DNA from: Cumulibacter soli
GTDB taxonomy: Bacteria > Actinomycetota > Actinomycetes > Mycobacteriales > Antricoccaceae
Reading direction: 5' to 3'
Assembly (NCBI RefSeq): GCF_004382795.1
Contig: NZ_SMSG01000001.1
Span: forward strand, 186,001-250,000
Length of the DNA stretch: 64,000 nucleotides
Each line of letters begins with the position of its first letter. Position 1 is the stretch's first letter. The translations under genes were made by a program, and so were the position numbers. This document shows positions 15,945 to 25,845 of the stretch, piece by piece. Below the pieces are notes generated by a model. It saw nothing but the letters and a program-made list of their open reading frames with translations, was not told the origin of the DNA and did no database searches.

Positions 15945-17174
15945 GTGGCGGCAAACCCACGTAGCCCCGAAGACCCGTACTCGGTACGCGTCATCGCGGG
16001 CAAGATCGAAGGCTGGATCGCTCGGCTCGGCGCGGTATGGCTGGAGGGTGAGATCGCGCAACTCAACGTACGTTCGGGCGCGAAACTCGCCTACCTCACC
16101 TTGCGCGACGTCGAAGCGCCGTACTCGCTACCGGTGACGGTGCAAGCCTCCGTACTGCACACCGTCGAGGGCGGGGTCGCCGAAGGCAGCCGCATCGTCA
16201 TGCACTGCAAGCCAGAGTTCTATGCGGCGCGCGGCCAGTTTTCGATGCGAGCCCGCGAAATCCGGCCCGTCGGGCTCGGCGACCTGCTCGCGCGAATTGA
16301 ACGACTCCGCAAGGCGCTGGACGCCGAGGGCCTGTTTGCCCCGGGCCTGAAACGCCCATTGCCGTTCCTGCCCTCCCGTATCGGGTTGATCACTGGTCGC
16401 GACAGCGCTGCCGAGAAGGACGTGCTGACGAATGCGCGCAAGCGTTGGCCTGCCGTGCAGTTCACCGTGCTGAACGTCGCCGTCCAAGGCCGTACCGCCG
16501 CCGGCGAGGTGATCGATGCGCTGCGCAGGCTCGATGCCGATCAGGACATCGACGTCGTTATCGTCGCGCGCGGCGGCGGGTCTGTCGAAGATCTGCTGCC
16601 GTTCAGCGACGAATCAATGGTGCGGGCCGTATCCCGCATGACGACCCCGGTGATCAGCGCCATCGGGCACGAACCGGACGCTCCCCTGTTGGACTATGTC
16701 GCGGATGTGCGTGCTTCCACACCGACCGACGCCGCGAAAAAGGTCGTCCCGGATGTCGCTGAGGAGTACGCCCTGATCGCGCGGGGACGCGAGCAAATCC
16801 GGCGTACGCTGCAACGCGCCATCGACGCCGGCTACCACCACCTCGATCAACTCACCTCCCGTCCGGTGCTGGCCGATCCCGCCAGCATGATCACCTCGCG
16901 GCGTGAGGACATCGACCGCGGCCTTGAGCGCGTTCGCCGTACACTGACGCACCATCTCGCGCTCGAGCGGGAGTCGCTGGGCACGGCGCGCGCACGGGTG
17001 ACCGCGCTGTCACCCACCGCCACGTTGCAGCGTGGGTATGCCGTACTGCAGCGCGGTGACGGAACAGTCGTCACGGACACCGCAGTGGCCTCGGGCGATC
17101 ACCTCAGCGCATTGGTATCCGACGGTCGCATCGACGTCACCGTAGAGAACACACACCCCAAGGAGCAGGCATGA
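15945..17174 (+). CDS. xseA: Exodeoxyribonuclease VII large subunit
   Basis: GTG start three bases after the preceding stop; 409 residues. The N-terminal OB fold (VRVIAGKIEGWIARLGAVWLEGEIAQLN) binds single-stranded DNA. The catalytic domain shows PFLPSRIGLITGRDSAAEKDV, VVIVARGGGSVEDLLPFSDE with its catalytic Asp, and ISAIGHEPDAPLLDYVADVRASTPT. The C-terminal coiled coil ends in TLQRGYAVL. With XseB it forms the ExoVII nuclease that degrades single-stranded DNA. The stop overlaps xseB by ATGA. Confidence 0.97.
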   Translation: MAANPRSPEDPYSVRVIAGKIEGWIARLGAVWLEGEIAQLNVRSGAKLAYLTLRDVEAPYSLPVTVQASVLHTVEGGVAEGSRIVMHCKPEFYAARGQFSMRAREIRPVGLGDLLARIERLRKALDAEGLFAPGLKRPLPFLPSRIGLITGRDSAAEKDVLTNARKRWPAVQFTVLNVAVQGRTAAGEVIDALRRLDADQDIDVVIVARGGGSVEDLLPFSDESMVRAVSRMTTPVISAIGHEPDAPLLDYVADVRASTPTDAAKKVVPDVAEEYALIARGREQIRRTLQRAIDAGYHHLDQLTSRPVLADPASMITSRREDIDRGLERVRRTLTHHLALERESLGTARARVTALSPTATLQRGYAVLQRGDGTVVTDTAVASGDHLSALVSDGRIDVTVENTHPKEQA

Positions 17175-17431
17175 GCCAGCCGTACGACCCGCCGGCCGAC
17201 GGCACGTCCGAGGCCACTCACCCGGATGACGGCCTGACGTATGAACAGGCTCGACAGGCATTGGGAGAGGTCGTGCAGTCATTGGAAGCCGGCGGCGTGA
17301 GCCTCGCGGAGTCCATCGCGCTCTGGGAACGCGGCGAGCGGCTGGCCAACGCGTGCCAACGACTGCTCGACGGCGCTCAGGAGCGCCTCGATGCGGCGAT
17401 CGAACGCGCCGAACAGGCTGGCGGCGACTAA
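17171..17431 (+). CDS. xseB: Exodeoxyribonuclease VII small subunit
   Basis: The 86-residue partner of XseA starts at ATG 17171 within the xseA stop. The family core is LTYEQARQALGEVVQSLEAGGVSLAESIALWERGERLANACQRLLDGAQERLDAAI, the hairpin of two helices that wraps XseA. Its stop abuts the stop of the convergent DUF4245 gene directly, with no base between, so any terminator must lie inside coding sequence. Confidence 0.95.
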   Translation: MSQPYDPPADGTSEATHPDDGLTYEQARQALGEVVQSLEAGGVSLAESIALWERGERLANACQRLLDGAQERLDAAIERAEQAGGD

Positions 17432-18001
17432 CTACTCGACCGGGGCTACCGTGACGACCGATCCGGCGAGTTCGCGCAGTTCAGAGTATTCCGCGGTCCC
17501 CGCGATAACGACGACGAACCCGGAACCTTCTGCCACCAGAGCACGCCCCGCACTGGTGCTCATCGGCACCCACGTCAACCCGGCCATCTCGGCGGGTTCG
17601 CCATCGGGGTCATCGATGACGTTCGCGTTGGCCAATGCCGTATCGATCGTCTCTTCGCGCCCTTGTGAGCTGATCACGAATCGCGCGTAATCATCATCGG
17701 GCGTGACGTAGCCGATCGATAACCCCAAGATGGTCTTGTCTTCATCGTCGTCCCGTAACAACACCGAGGACGTCGGGGCCCACGCATCCGGCAGATCATT
17801 CGGTGCATACAACTCGTACGGCACGGCGTTCGCGGCTGCGCGAATGTCCCCAGCAGGGTCCACCCTGGTGACGTCATCGCCCGGTCCGCAGAAATAGACG
17901 AACCCCAGAATGAGGACGACGATCGGGATCAGGGACCAGAGCATGTCCCGGATCGTTTCGTAGCCGCGCTTGCGCGGGCGGTAGGGCTGGGTATCGGCCA
18001 C
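17432..18001 (-). CDS. DUF4245 domain protein, membrane-anchored
   Basis: The 189-residue protein has a short cytoplasmic N terminus, one transmembrane helix (residues 22-38, LWSLIPIVVLILGFVYFCG) and an extracytoplasmic strand-rich domain with LPDAWAPTSS, TILGLSIGYVTPDDDYA, and GRALVAEGSGFVVVIAGTA, matching the actinobacterial DUF4245 family. The function is unknown. In Mycobacterium the same gene lies between xseB and glpX on the opposite strand, as here. Divergent from glpX. Confidence 0.9.
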   Translation of the reverse strand: MADTQPYRPRKRGYETIRDMLWSLIPIVVLILGFVYFCGPGDDVTRVDPAGDIRAAANAVPYELYAPNDLPDAWAPTSSVLLRDDDEDKTILGLSIGYVTPDDDYARFVISSQGREETIDTALANANVIDDPDGEPAEMAGLTWVPMSTSAGRALVAEGSGFVVVIAGTAEYSELRELAGSVVTVAPVE

Positions 18002-18087
18002 CCGTCAATCATGCCTGGTGTGCCGTCGTCAAACGCACTGACCCCGCTGCATAGTATGGATGAAACCCGCTGCTAAGGAGACCGCCT

Positions 18088-19116
18088 GTGTCCGTTGAGA
18101 ACGCGTCCGTGCAGAAGCAGAAATCGACCCAGTTGCCTGATCGCAACATTGCTTTGGACCTCGTCCGAGTAACGGAGGCGGCCGCACTCGCGGCATCCCG
18201 GTGGGTCGGTCGCGGACGAAAGATCGACGGGGACGGCGCCGCCGTTGACGCCATGCGTTCGCTCATCTCCACCGTCGACATGCAGGGTGTCGTGGTCATC
18301 GGCGAGGGCGAGAAAGACCACGCCCCGATGCTGTTCAATGGTGAGAAGGTCGGCGCCGGTACCGGTCCGGCGTACGACGTCGCTGTTGACCCCATCGACG
18401 GTACGACCCTGATGGCGAAGGGCATGCCCAACGCGATTGCCGTGATCGCGATGGCCGACCGCGGTTCGATGTTCGATCCGTCCGCCGTGTTCTACATGGA
18501 GAAGATCGCCGTCGGGCCGGACGCGGTTGGCTCGATCGACATCAATGCCTCGGTAGCGGAAAATCTGACTCAGATCGGCAAGGCCAAGGGCCGCCCCGTG
18601 CGTGACCTGACAGTGTGCGTGCTGGAGCGCCCGCGCCACGAAGCCCTGGTTGAGGAAATCCGCGCGACCGGCGCGCGCATCAAGTTCATCACTGACGGGG
18701 ATGTCGCTGGTGCCATCGCAGCCGCCCGGCCCGACTCAGGTGTCGACGTGCTGTTTGGGGTCGGCGGCACTCCCGAAGGCATCATTGCGGCGTGCGCCCT
18801 GAAGTGTATGGGCGGCGAGATCCAGGGCAAACTCTGGCCGCGCGATGAGGCCGAGCGGCAGAAGGCTATCGACGCCGGCCACGACCTCGACCGAGTCCTC
18901 GGCATCAACGAACTGGTCAGCGGCGAGAACGTGTTCTTCAGCGCTACCGGTATCACCGACGGCGAACTGCTGCGCGGCGTGCGGTACGAGGGCGATGGCG
19001 CGTGGACGTCATCGCTGGTGATGCGCCACTCCTCCGGCACGATCCGACAGATCGACGCACGACACCGCATCGAAAAGGTGCACGGCTACTACGACGACGT
19101 AGACGTTCAGCCGTAA
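18088..19116 (+). CDS. glpX: Fructose-1,6-bisphosphatase class II
   Basis: GTG start preceded by AAGGAG; 342 residues. Class II FBPase motifs are visible: [34 protein letters not shown] (metal site) and [20 protein letters not shown]. The enzyme hydrolyses fructose-1,6-bisphosphate in gluconeogenesis and is normally lithium-sensitive. As in Mycobacterium (Rv1099c), it is probably the main FBPase. A strong hairpin follows the gene. Confidence 0.97.
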   Translation: MSVENASVQKQKSTQLPDRNIALDLVRVTEAAALAASRWVGRGRKIDGDGAAVDAMRSLISTVDMQGVVVIGEGEKDHAPMLFNGEKVGAGTGPAYDVAVDPIDGTTLMAKGMPNAIAVIAMADRGSMFDPSAVFYMEKIAVGPDAVGSIDINASVAENLTQIGKAKGRPVRDLTVCVLERPRHEALVEEIRATGARIKFITDGDVAGAIAAARPDSGVDVLFGVGGTPEGIIAACALKCMGGEIQGKLWPRDEAERQKAIDAGHDLDRVLGINELVSGENVFFSATGITDGELLRGVRYEGDGAWTSSLVMRHSSGTIRQIDARHRIEKVHGYYDDVDVQP

Positions 19117-19132
19117 TCCAAACCAGAACGCG

Positions 19133-19166
19133 GCACCGCCCCGGCCCAACTCGCCCGGGGCGGTGC
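19133..19166. terminator. Hairpin terminator between glpX and phoH
   Basis: A perfect 12-bp GC-rich stem (arms at 19133-19144 and 19155-19166, GCACCGCCCCGG paired with CCGGGGCGGTGC) closes a 10-base loop between two convergent genes. There is no U run, which is usual in actinobacteria. Confidence 0.75.
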
Positions 19167-19184
19167 TGTGTCTCTCGCCGATCT

Positions 19185-20549
19185 TTACTGCGGCTCCCCT
19201 TCGAGCAGCGTCGTCACCAACGCCGCGATCGGTGAGCGTTCGCTGCGACTGAGGGTGTAGTGCGCGAACAGCGGGTGGCCCTTCATGGCCTCGATCACCG
19301 CGTTGATGCCATCGTGGCGCCCCACCCGCAAGTTATCGCGCTGCGCAACGTCATGAGTGAGCACCACGCGGGAATTCTGACCGATCCGGCTGAGCACGGT
19401 CAGCAGCACATTGCGCTCCAACGATTGCGCCTCATCGACGATGACGAACGCGTCATGCAGTGAACGACCGCGGATGTGCGTCAACGGCAACACCTCAAGC
19501 AGATCACGCTGCAGCACCTCGTCGATCACCTGCCGCGAGGTCACTGCACCGAGGGTGTCGAAAACCGCCTGCGCCCACGGGTTCATTTTCTCGCCCTCGG
19601 TACCGGGCAGGTACCCGAGGTCCTGACCGCCGACGGCATACAGCGGGCGGAACACGATCACTTTCTTGTGCACGCGGCGCTCCAACACCGCCTCCAGACC
19701 CGCGCAGAGCGCGAGCGCTGACTTACCTGTCCCGGCCCGTCCACCGAGCGACACGATGCCCACTGAGTCGTCCAGCAGAGTCTCCATCGCGATCCGCTGT
19801 TCGGCCGAACGCCCACGCAGCCCAAACGCCTCGGCATTCCCACGAACCAACTGGACCTGCTTCTGCGGTGTGACGCGCCCCAGTGCCGAACTGCCACCCG
19901 CAGCGTCCAATACCACGCCGGTGTGACAGGGAAGCTCGCGCGCGTCGTCCAGATCGATGACATTCGATTCGAACAGGCCATCCAGAACGTCGGGGGTGAC
20001 ATCGAGTGTGCGCATGCCCGTCCAGCCCGTTTGCACGGCGCCGATCGCGCGGTACTCCTCAGCGGCCACCCCGACGGAGGCAGCCTTCACCCGCAGCGGC
20101 ATGTCCTTGGTGACCAGGACAACGTCGTGCCCTTCGGATCCCAAGTTAGCTGCCACAGCGAGGATCCGCGCATCGTTAGTGCCGTCGCGCAGTCCGGTCG
20201 GCAGGATCTGCGCATCGACGTGATTCAGCTCGACCCGAATCGTGCCTCCCTCGACACCGATCGGAACCGGGCCGTCGAGACGGCCGTGCTCATCCCGTAA
20301 ATCATCTAGGGTGCGCAGCGATTCGCGCGCAAACCAACCGAGCTCGGGGTGGTGACGCTTCGCCTCCAACTCACTGATCACCACGATTGGCAAAACGATG
20401 TCGTGCTCGCCAAATCGTCGCAGCGCGGCGGGGTCAGCCAACAGCACGCTGGTGTCGAGTACATAGCAGCGACGCGCGACCTCACCCTCCCCTGGTGCCA
20501 GACCCTGCGGGTCGGTGGACAGTGAGCTGAGGTTCACTCGAGGTGCCAT
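19185..20549 (-). CDS. phoH2: PIN-PhoH ATPase (PhoH2)
   Basis: The 454-residue fusion has a PIN nuclease domain at residues 27-160 ([49 protein letters not shown]) and a PhoH ATPase domain at 225-450 with Walker [14 protein letters not shown] and Walker [13 protein letters not shown]. PhoH2 proteins unwind and cut RNA using ATP. This fusion is often autonomous in actinobacteria, and no antitoxin gene is seen upstream. Confidence 0.95.
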   Translation of the reverse strand: MAPRVNLSSLSTDPQGLAPGEGEVARRCYVLDTSVLLADPAALRRFGEHDIVLPIVVISELEAKRHHPELGWFARESLRTLDDLRDEHGRLDGPVPIGVEGGTIRVELNHVDAQILPTGLRDGTNDARILAVAANLGSEGHDVVLVTKDMPLRVKAASVGVAAEEYRAIGAVQTGWTGMRTLDVTPDVLDGLFESNVIDLDDARELPCHTGVVLDAAGGSSALGRVTPQKQVQLVRGNAEAFGLRGRSAEQRIAMETLLDDSVGIVSLGGRAGTGKSALALCAGLEAVLERRVHKKVIVFRPLYAVGGQDLGYLPGTEGEKMNPWAQAVFDTLGAVTSRQVIDEVLQRDLLEVLPLTHIRGRSLHDAFVIVDEAQSLERNVLLTVLSRIGQNSRVVLTHDVAQRDNLRVGRHDGINAVIEAMKGHPLFAHYTLSRSERSPIAALVTTLLEGEPQ

Positions 20550-20684
20550 GTGTAGTTCTCCTGGATGATTGAGGAGGCGTTATCGACTTCATGGTCCGTC
20601 TGAAGTTGTGGGCCTTACTTCTGCTCAAGGTAACCGTTGCCCAGCCCCGGCCTCGCAACGACACGCAACTGATCGGTTACCGCC

Positions 20685-20748
20685 GTGTGAACTCGCGAGG
20701 TCCGCGCCTACGTCACGTGTGAACTCGCAAGGTCCGTGCCTACGTCAC
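20685..20748. repeat. Tandem 32-bp direct repeat
   Basis: Two head-to-tail copies (20685-20716 and 20717-20748) begin GTGTGAACTCGC and end GCCTACGTCAC, differing at two positions. They lie 37 bases upstream of the HMG-CoA-lyase-like start, in a 236-base gap. They may be regulator sites or copies of a dispersed element. Confidence 0.85.
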
Positions 20749-20785
20749 AATCGCCGCCATTCGTCCCCGCGTCTACGATCTGCTT

Positions 20786-21688
20786 ATGAGCGCTGACGTC
20801 ACGATCGTTGAGGTATCCGCCCGCGACGGCCTACAGAATGAATCGACCCTGCTGAGCACCGGAGCCAAGGTGAGCCTCATCGAGCAGTTGATCGATGCCG
20901 GCGTACGCCGCCTGGAGGCTGTGTCGTTCGTGCACCCCAAGGTCGTCCCCGCGATGGCCGACGCCGAAGCTGTCATGGAGGCCGTGCCGCGCCGCGACGA
21001 TGTGTCGTACATCGGCCTGGTGCTGAACCCACGCGGCTGGGCTCGCGCGCAGGCCGCCGGGGTCGACGAGGTGAACGTGGTCGCGAGCGCCTCGGAAGGT
21101 TTCGCGCAACGCAACCAAAATTCGTCGGTAGAGGCGATCATCGCCGACGCCGAGGAAGTCATCGACGCCGTCACGACTGCAGGGCTCCCGGTGTCCATCA
21201 CGCTCACGACGTCCTTCGGTTGCCCGTTCGACGGCGAGGTCGACCCGGATGTCGTCATCGGATTGGCGAAGCGCGCCGTACGCGCCGGTGCCCAGGAGAT
21301 CGCGCTCGGCGACACGATTGGCGTCGCGGTGCCGAGCCAGGTCACCTCGCTGTTCACGGCCCTCCGAGCGGAGGTCGGCGACGCTGTCCGGCTGCGTGGA
21401 CATTTCCACAACACCCGCAACACCGGGTATGCGAATGCCTACGCGGCGCTGCAGGCAGGGGTGCGCGTGCTCGATTCCTCCGCGGGCGGTATCGGTGGCT
21501 GCCCATTCGCGCCGAACGCGACCGGCAATATCGCAACCGAAGACCTGCTATATCTGCTGCACCGAATGGGCTACAGCACCGGGATCGATCTGGACAAGGT
21601 CACCGGTGTGGCGAGCTTCCTCGCAGGCGAGTTGCAGCACGACACTCCGGCCCTGTTGGGGAAGGCAGGCAACTTCCCGCCCCGGTAG
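20786..21688 (+). CDS. mvaB: Hydroxymethylglutaryl-CoA lyase-like protein
   Basis: The 300-residue DRE-TIM metallolyase shows VSARDGLQNE near residue 10 (Arg and Asp of the active site), metal ligands in LRGHFHNTRNTG, and the GGIGGCPFAPNATGN loop with the catalytic Cys. This is the HMG-CoA lyase signature, cleaving HMG-CoA to acetoacetate and acetyl-CoA in leucine or ketone-body breakdown. Related 3-hydroxy-3-methyl or hydroxyacyl-CoA lyases share it. It stands alone here, converging on rpoC, without other leucine-degradation genes in the window. Confidence 0.9.
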   Translation: MSADVTIVEVSARDGLQNESTLLSTGAKVSLIEQLIDAGVRRLEAVSFVHPKVVPAMADAEAVMEAVPRRDDVSYIGLVLNPRGWARAQAAGVDEVNVVASASEGFAQRNQNSSVEAIIADAEEVIDAVTTAGLPVSITLTTSFGCPFDGEVDPDVVIGLAKRAVRAGAQEIALGDTIGVAVPSQVTSLFTALRAEVGDAVRLRGHFHNTRNTGYANAYAALQAGVRVLDSSAGGIGGCPFAPNATGNIATEDLLYLLHRMGYSTGIDLDKVTGVASFLAGELQHDTPALLGKAGNFPPR

Positions 21689-21800
21689 GCGGCTCCGCAC
21701 TGCCTGGCCGCTTGAGCGACGCGGCGCCGTACCTCGCGGACTGCGCCGACGGCACACCGCGCAGGACGACGGTCTGGCGGCGCACCCACGGCACGCGAAA

Positions 21801-21827
21801 GGCCCGCAGGCACAACGCCTGCGGGCC
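21801..21827. terminator. Hairpin terminator between mvaB-like gene and rpoC
   Basis: Perfect 11-bp stem GGCCCGCAGGC / GCCTGCGGGCC with loop ACAAC, 19 bases downstream of the rpoC stop on the minus strand, followed on that strand by TTTCG. It can serve both convergent genes. Confidence 0.85.
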
Positions 21828-21845
21828 AATCGAGCGACAGTTGAC

Positions 21846-24800
21846 TTAGCTGTAGAAGCCGTCGTCGAACGTATCCAGCGGGACGGCCTGGCCGGAGCCC
21901 TGACCGAAGACGCTGTCGTCGTAGTAACCGCCCTCTTCGAAGCTGGCCATCGAGTACATCGCCGCGCGGGCTTCCTCGGTGGGCTCAACGTTGATGTTGC
22001 GGTAACGCGCGATACCGGTACCGGCCGGGATCAGCTGACCGATGATGACGTTCTCCTTCAGGCCGACGAGCGAATCGCTCTTGCCCTGGATCGCGGCATC
22101 GGTGAGCACGCGGGTGGTCTCCTGGAAGGAGGCCGCCGACAGCCACGACTCGGTCGCCAGCGACGCCTTGGTGATACCCATCAGCACCGGACGACCCGAG
22201 GCAGGCTCGCCGCCCTCGCCCACGACGCGACGGTTCTCCGACAGGAACTGCGCGTTCTCCGGCAGCGATCCGGGCAGGAACTCCGTCGAGCCCGAGTCGA
22301 TGACGGTGATCCGCTTCAGCATCTGGCGGACGATCACCTCGATGTGCTTGTCGTGGATCTGCACACCCTGCGAGCGGTAGACCTCCTGGACCTCGCGCAC
22401 CAGGTGCAGCTGCACCTCACGTGGGCCCATGATCCGCAGCACTTCGTGCGGGTCAACCGCGCCGTCGGTCATCTGCTGACCGATCTCCACGTGGCTGCCG
22501 TCCTCGACGCGCAGCCGCACACGCTTGGAGATCTTCTCGTAGGCGATCTCGTCGCTACCGTCGTCCGGGATGATCGTGATCTTGCGCTGCTTGTCCTGAT
22601 CATCGATCTGGATGCGACCGGCGGTCTCGGCGATAGGCGCCTTGCCCTTGGGGACACGCGCTTCGAACAACTCGACCACACGCGGCAGACCGTGCGTGAT
22701 GTCACCGCTGTCGGACACCGCACCACCGGTGTGGAAGGTACGCATCGTCAACTGGGTACCGGGCTCACCGATCGACTGTGCCGCGATGATGCCGACAGCC
22801 TCACCGACGTCCACGGTCTTGCCGGTGGCCAGCGAGCGACCGTAGCACGCTGCGCAGGTACCGACAGCGGACTCACAGGTGAGCACGCAACGGACGCGAA
22901 CTTCCTTGATACCGGCGGCGATCAGCGCGTCGATCACGGTGTCGCCCAGGTCAGAACCGGCCGCGGCGATCACGGTGCCGTCGACCTTGACATCCTCAGC
23001 GAGGGTGCGAGCGTACGACGAGGTCTCGGCGTGCTGGTCCTTGATCAGCGTGCCGTCAGCGCCTTCGGCCGCAATCGGCATGACGACAGCACGCTCGGTG
23101 CCGCAGTCTTCCTCGCGGATGATGACGTCCTGCGAAACATCCACCAGACGACGGGTCAGGTAACCCGAGTCGGCCGTACGCAACGCGGTGTCAGCCAGGC
23201 CCTTACGAGCGCCGTGGGTGGCGATGAAGAACTCCAGTACCGACAGGCCCTCACGGTAGGAGGACTTGATCGGACGCGGGATGATCTCACCCTTCGGGTT
23301 GGCCACCAGACCACGCATACCGGCGATCTGACGCAACTGCAGCCAGTTACCACGCGCACCGGAGTCGATCATGACGAAGACCGGGTTGGTCTCCTCGAAG
23401 TTCGACTCGGTCGCCTTGGCAACCTCCTCCGTGGCGCGAGTCCACACCTCGATGAGCTCCTGACGGCGCTCATCGCCGGTGATCATGCCGCGCTGGTACT
23501 GCTTCTCGATCTTGTCGGCGTCCGCCTCGTAGCGACCGATGATCTCGGGCTTCTGCGGCGGTGTCGACACGTCCTCGATACCGATCGTGATGCCCGCGCG
23601 GGTCGCCCAGAAGAAGCCGGTCGACTTGAGCGCATCCAGCGACGCGGCGACCTGCACCTTGGGATAGCGCTCGGCCAGGTCGTTGACGATCTGGCCCAGT
23701 TCCTTCTTGGACACCGGGTAGTTGATGAACCGGTAGTCCTCGGGCAGCGCTTCGTTGAAGATGACGCGACCAAGGCTGGTCTCCAGCAGCACCGGATCGC
23801 CGGGCTCCCAGCCCTCGGGGGCAACCCACGGCTCGGCGACACCGTTGTCGACCGACGGCACGTCGTGCAACCGGATCTTGCACTTCGCGTCGATAGCGAG
23901 CAGGCCACGATCGAACGCCATCAGTGCCTCGGCGTGCGAGGAGAACACGTCGCCCTCGCCCGCTCCACCACCGATCAGGTTCGACAGGTAGTACAGGCCG
24001 ATGATCATCTCGTGCGACGGCGCCGTGATCGGACGACCGGACGCCGGCGACAGGATGTTGTTGCTCGAGAGCATCAGAATGCGCGCTTCTGCCTGCGACT
24101 CGGCGGACAGCGGCAGGTGCACCGCCATCTGGTCACCGTCGAAGTCAGCGTTGAACGCGGCACACACCAGCGGGTGGATCTGGATGGCCTTGCCCTCGAC
24201 CAACTGCGGCTCGAACGCCTGGATACCCAGACGGTGCAACGTAGGAGCACGGTTCAGCAGCACCGGGTGCTCGGTGATGACCTCTTCGAGGACGTCCCAC
24301 ACCTGCGGGCGAGCACGCTCAACCATCCGCTTGGCCGACTTGATGTTCTGCGCATGCTGCAGATCAACCAGACGCTTCATCACGAACGGCTTGAACAGCT
24401 CGAGCGCCATCAACTTCGGCAAGCCGCACTGATGCAACTTCAGCTGCGGACCGACGACGATGACCGAACGGCCGGAGTAGTCAACGCGCTTACCAAGCAG
24501 GTTCTGACGGAAACGACCCTGCTTACCCTTGAGCAGGTCCGAGAGCGACTTCAACGGACGGTTACCCGGGCCGGTGACCGGACGGCCACGGCGACCGTTG
24601 TCGAACAGCGCGTCCACGGACTCCTGCAGCATCCGCTTCTCGTTGCTGATGATGATGTCGGGAGCACCGAGATCCAGCAGACGCTTGAGGCGGTTGTTGC
24701 GGTTGATCACGCGACGGTACAGGTCATTGAGGTCGCTGGTCGCGAAGCGCCCACCGTCGAGTTGCACCATCGGGCGCAACTCCGGCGGGACCACCGGTAC

Positions 24801-25748
24801 GGCGTCCAGCACCATGCCGGCAGGCGAATTGCCAGTGGCCTGGAAGTGGGCGACGACCTTCAGGCGCTTCAGCGCACGGATCTTCTTCTGGCCCTTGCCC
24901 TCGGCGATGATCTCGCGCAGCTTGGCGGCTTCGGCGTCCAGGTCGAAGTCCTGCAGCAGCTTCTGCAGCGCCGCGGCGCCCATCCCGCCTTCGAAGTACT
25001 CACCGAAGCGGTCGGACAGTTCGCGGTACAGCATCTCGTCGACGATCAGATCGCCAACGGTCAACTTGCGGAACGTATCGGAGACCTCGTCGATGCGATC
25101 GATCTCGCGCTGGGCGCGATCGCGCATTTGACGCATCTCGCGCTCGCCACCGTCGCGCACCTTGCGGCGGACGTCGGCCTTGGCGCCCTCTGCCTCAAGC
25201 TCGGCGAGGTCGGTCTCGAGCTTCTTCGCACGGGTCTCCAGGTCGGCGTCCCGCTTGTTCTCGAGCTGCTTCTTCTCCGCGGCGACCTCGGCTTCGATGG
25301 TCGGCAGATCACGATGGCGGCCATCGGTATCGACGCTGGTGATCAGGTAGGCGGCGAAGTAGATGATCTTCTCGAGATCCTTCGGCGCGATATCGAGCAG
25401 GTAGCCCAGGCGCGAGGGAACACCCTTGAAGTACCAGATGTGGGTAACCGGAGCGGCCAACTCGATGTGGCCCATCCGCTCGCGGCGGACCTTCGCTCGG
25501 GTGACCTCAACGCCACACCGCTCGCAGATGATGCCCTTGAAGCGGACGCGCTTGTACTTGCCGCAGTAGCACTCCCAGTCGCGGGTCGGGCCGAAGATCT
25601 TCTCGCAGAAGAGCCCGTCCTTTTCCGGACGCAGGGTGCGGTAATTGATGGTTTCGGGCTTCTTGACCTCGCCGTACGACCATGCGCGGATGTCGTCAGC
25701 GGTCGCCAGCCCGATCTTGAGCTGATCGAAGACATTTACGTCGAACAC
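21846..25748 (-). CDS. rpoC: DNA-directed RNA polymerase subunit beta'
   Basis: The 1300-residue beta' subunit is complete. The N-terminal zinc site is [20 protein letters not shown] near residue 60, the catalytic loop [15 protein letters not shown] carries the three Mg-binding Asp residues, the second zinc site is around [16 protein letters not shown], and the bridge/trigger region has [17 protein letters not shown]. Actinobacterial-type coiled coils are at 170-260. Start GTG at 25748, 97 bases after rpoB; the two form one operon. No rpsL or fusA follows; a convergent lyase gene does. Confidence 0.98.
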   Translation of the reverse strand: MFDVNVFDQLKIGLATADDIRAWSYGEVKKPETINYRTLRPEKDGLFCEKIFGPTRDWECYCGKYKRVRFKGIICERCGVEVTRAKVRRERMGHIELAAPVTHIWYFKGVPSRLGYLLDIAPKDLEKIIYFAAYLITSVDTDGRHRDLPTIEAEVAAEKKQLENKRDADLETRAKKLETDLAELEAEGAKADVRRKVRDGGEREMRQMRDRAQREIDRIDEVSDTFRKLTVGDLIVDEMLYRELSDRFGEYFEGGMGAAALQKLLQDFDLDAEAAKLREIIAEGKGQKKIRALKRLKVVAHFQATGNSPAGMVLDAVPVVPPELRPMVQLDGGRFATSDLNDLYRRVINRNNRLKRLLDLGAPDIIISNEKRMLQESVDALFDNGRRGRPVTGPGNRPLKSLSDLLKGKQGRFRQNLLGKRVDYSGRSVIVVGPQLKLHQCGLPKLMALELFKPFVMKRLVDLQHAQNIKSAKRMVERARPQVWDVLEEVITEHPVLLNRAPTLHRLGIQAFEPQLVEGKAIQIHPLVCAAFNADFDGDQMAVHLPLSAESQAEARILMLSSNNILSPASGRPITAPSHEMIIGLYYLSNLIGGGAGEGDVFSSHAEALMAFDRGLLAIDAKCKIRLHDVPSVDNGVAEPWVAPEGWEPGDPVLLETSLGRVIFNEALPEDYRFINYPVSKKELGQIVNDLAERYPKVQVAASLDALKSTGFFWATRAGITIGIEDVSTPPQKPEIIGRYEADADKIEKQYQRGMITGDERRQELIEVWTRATEEVAKATESNFEETNPVFVMIDSGARGNWLQLRQIAGMRGLVANPKGEIIPRPIKSSYREGLSVLEFFIATHGARKGLADTALRTADSGYLTRRLVDVSQDVIIREEDCGTERAVVMPIAAEGADGTLIKDQHAETSSYARTLAEDVKVDGTVIAAAGSDLGDTVIDALIAAGIKEVRVRCVLTCESAVGTCAACYGRSLATGKTVDVGEAVGIIAAQSIGEPGTQLTMRTFHTGGAVSDSGDITHGLPRVVELFEARVPKGKAPIAETAGRIQIDDQDKQRKITIIPDDGSDEIAYEKISKRVRLRVEDGSHVEIGQQMTDGAVDPHEVLRIMGPREVQLHLVREVQEVYRSQGVQIHDKHIEVIVRQMLKRITVIDSGSTEFLPGSLPENAQFLSENRRVVGEGGEPASGRPVLMGITKASLATESWLSAASFQETTRVLTDAAIQGKSDSLVGLKENVIIGQLIPAGTGIARYRNINVEPTEEARAAMYSMASFEEGGYYDDSVFGQGSGQAVPLDTFDDGFYS

Positions 25749-25845
25749 GTATGTAGTCCCTTGTTTCTATGAGTGTGAGGGGGCCAGCCCCTCGGGGAAG
25801 GTCGAAGGACGACGCGGGCTCAGTAACAGCGCCCGCGTCGCACGA

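Noticed and set aside
21249-25772. Very long open frame on the plus strand (1507 codons)
   Set aside because: It is antisense to rpoC; the minus-strand frame encodes an unmistakable beta' subunit, and the long plus frame is a by-product of high G+C codon usage.
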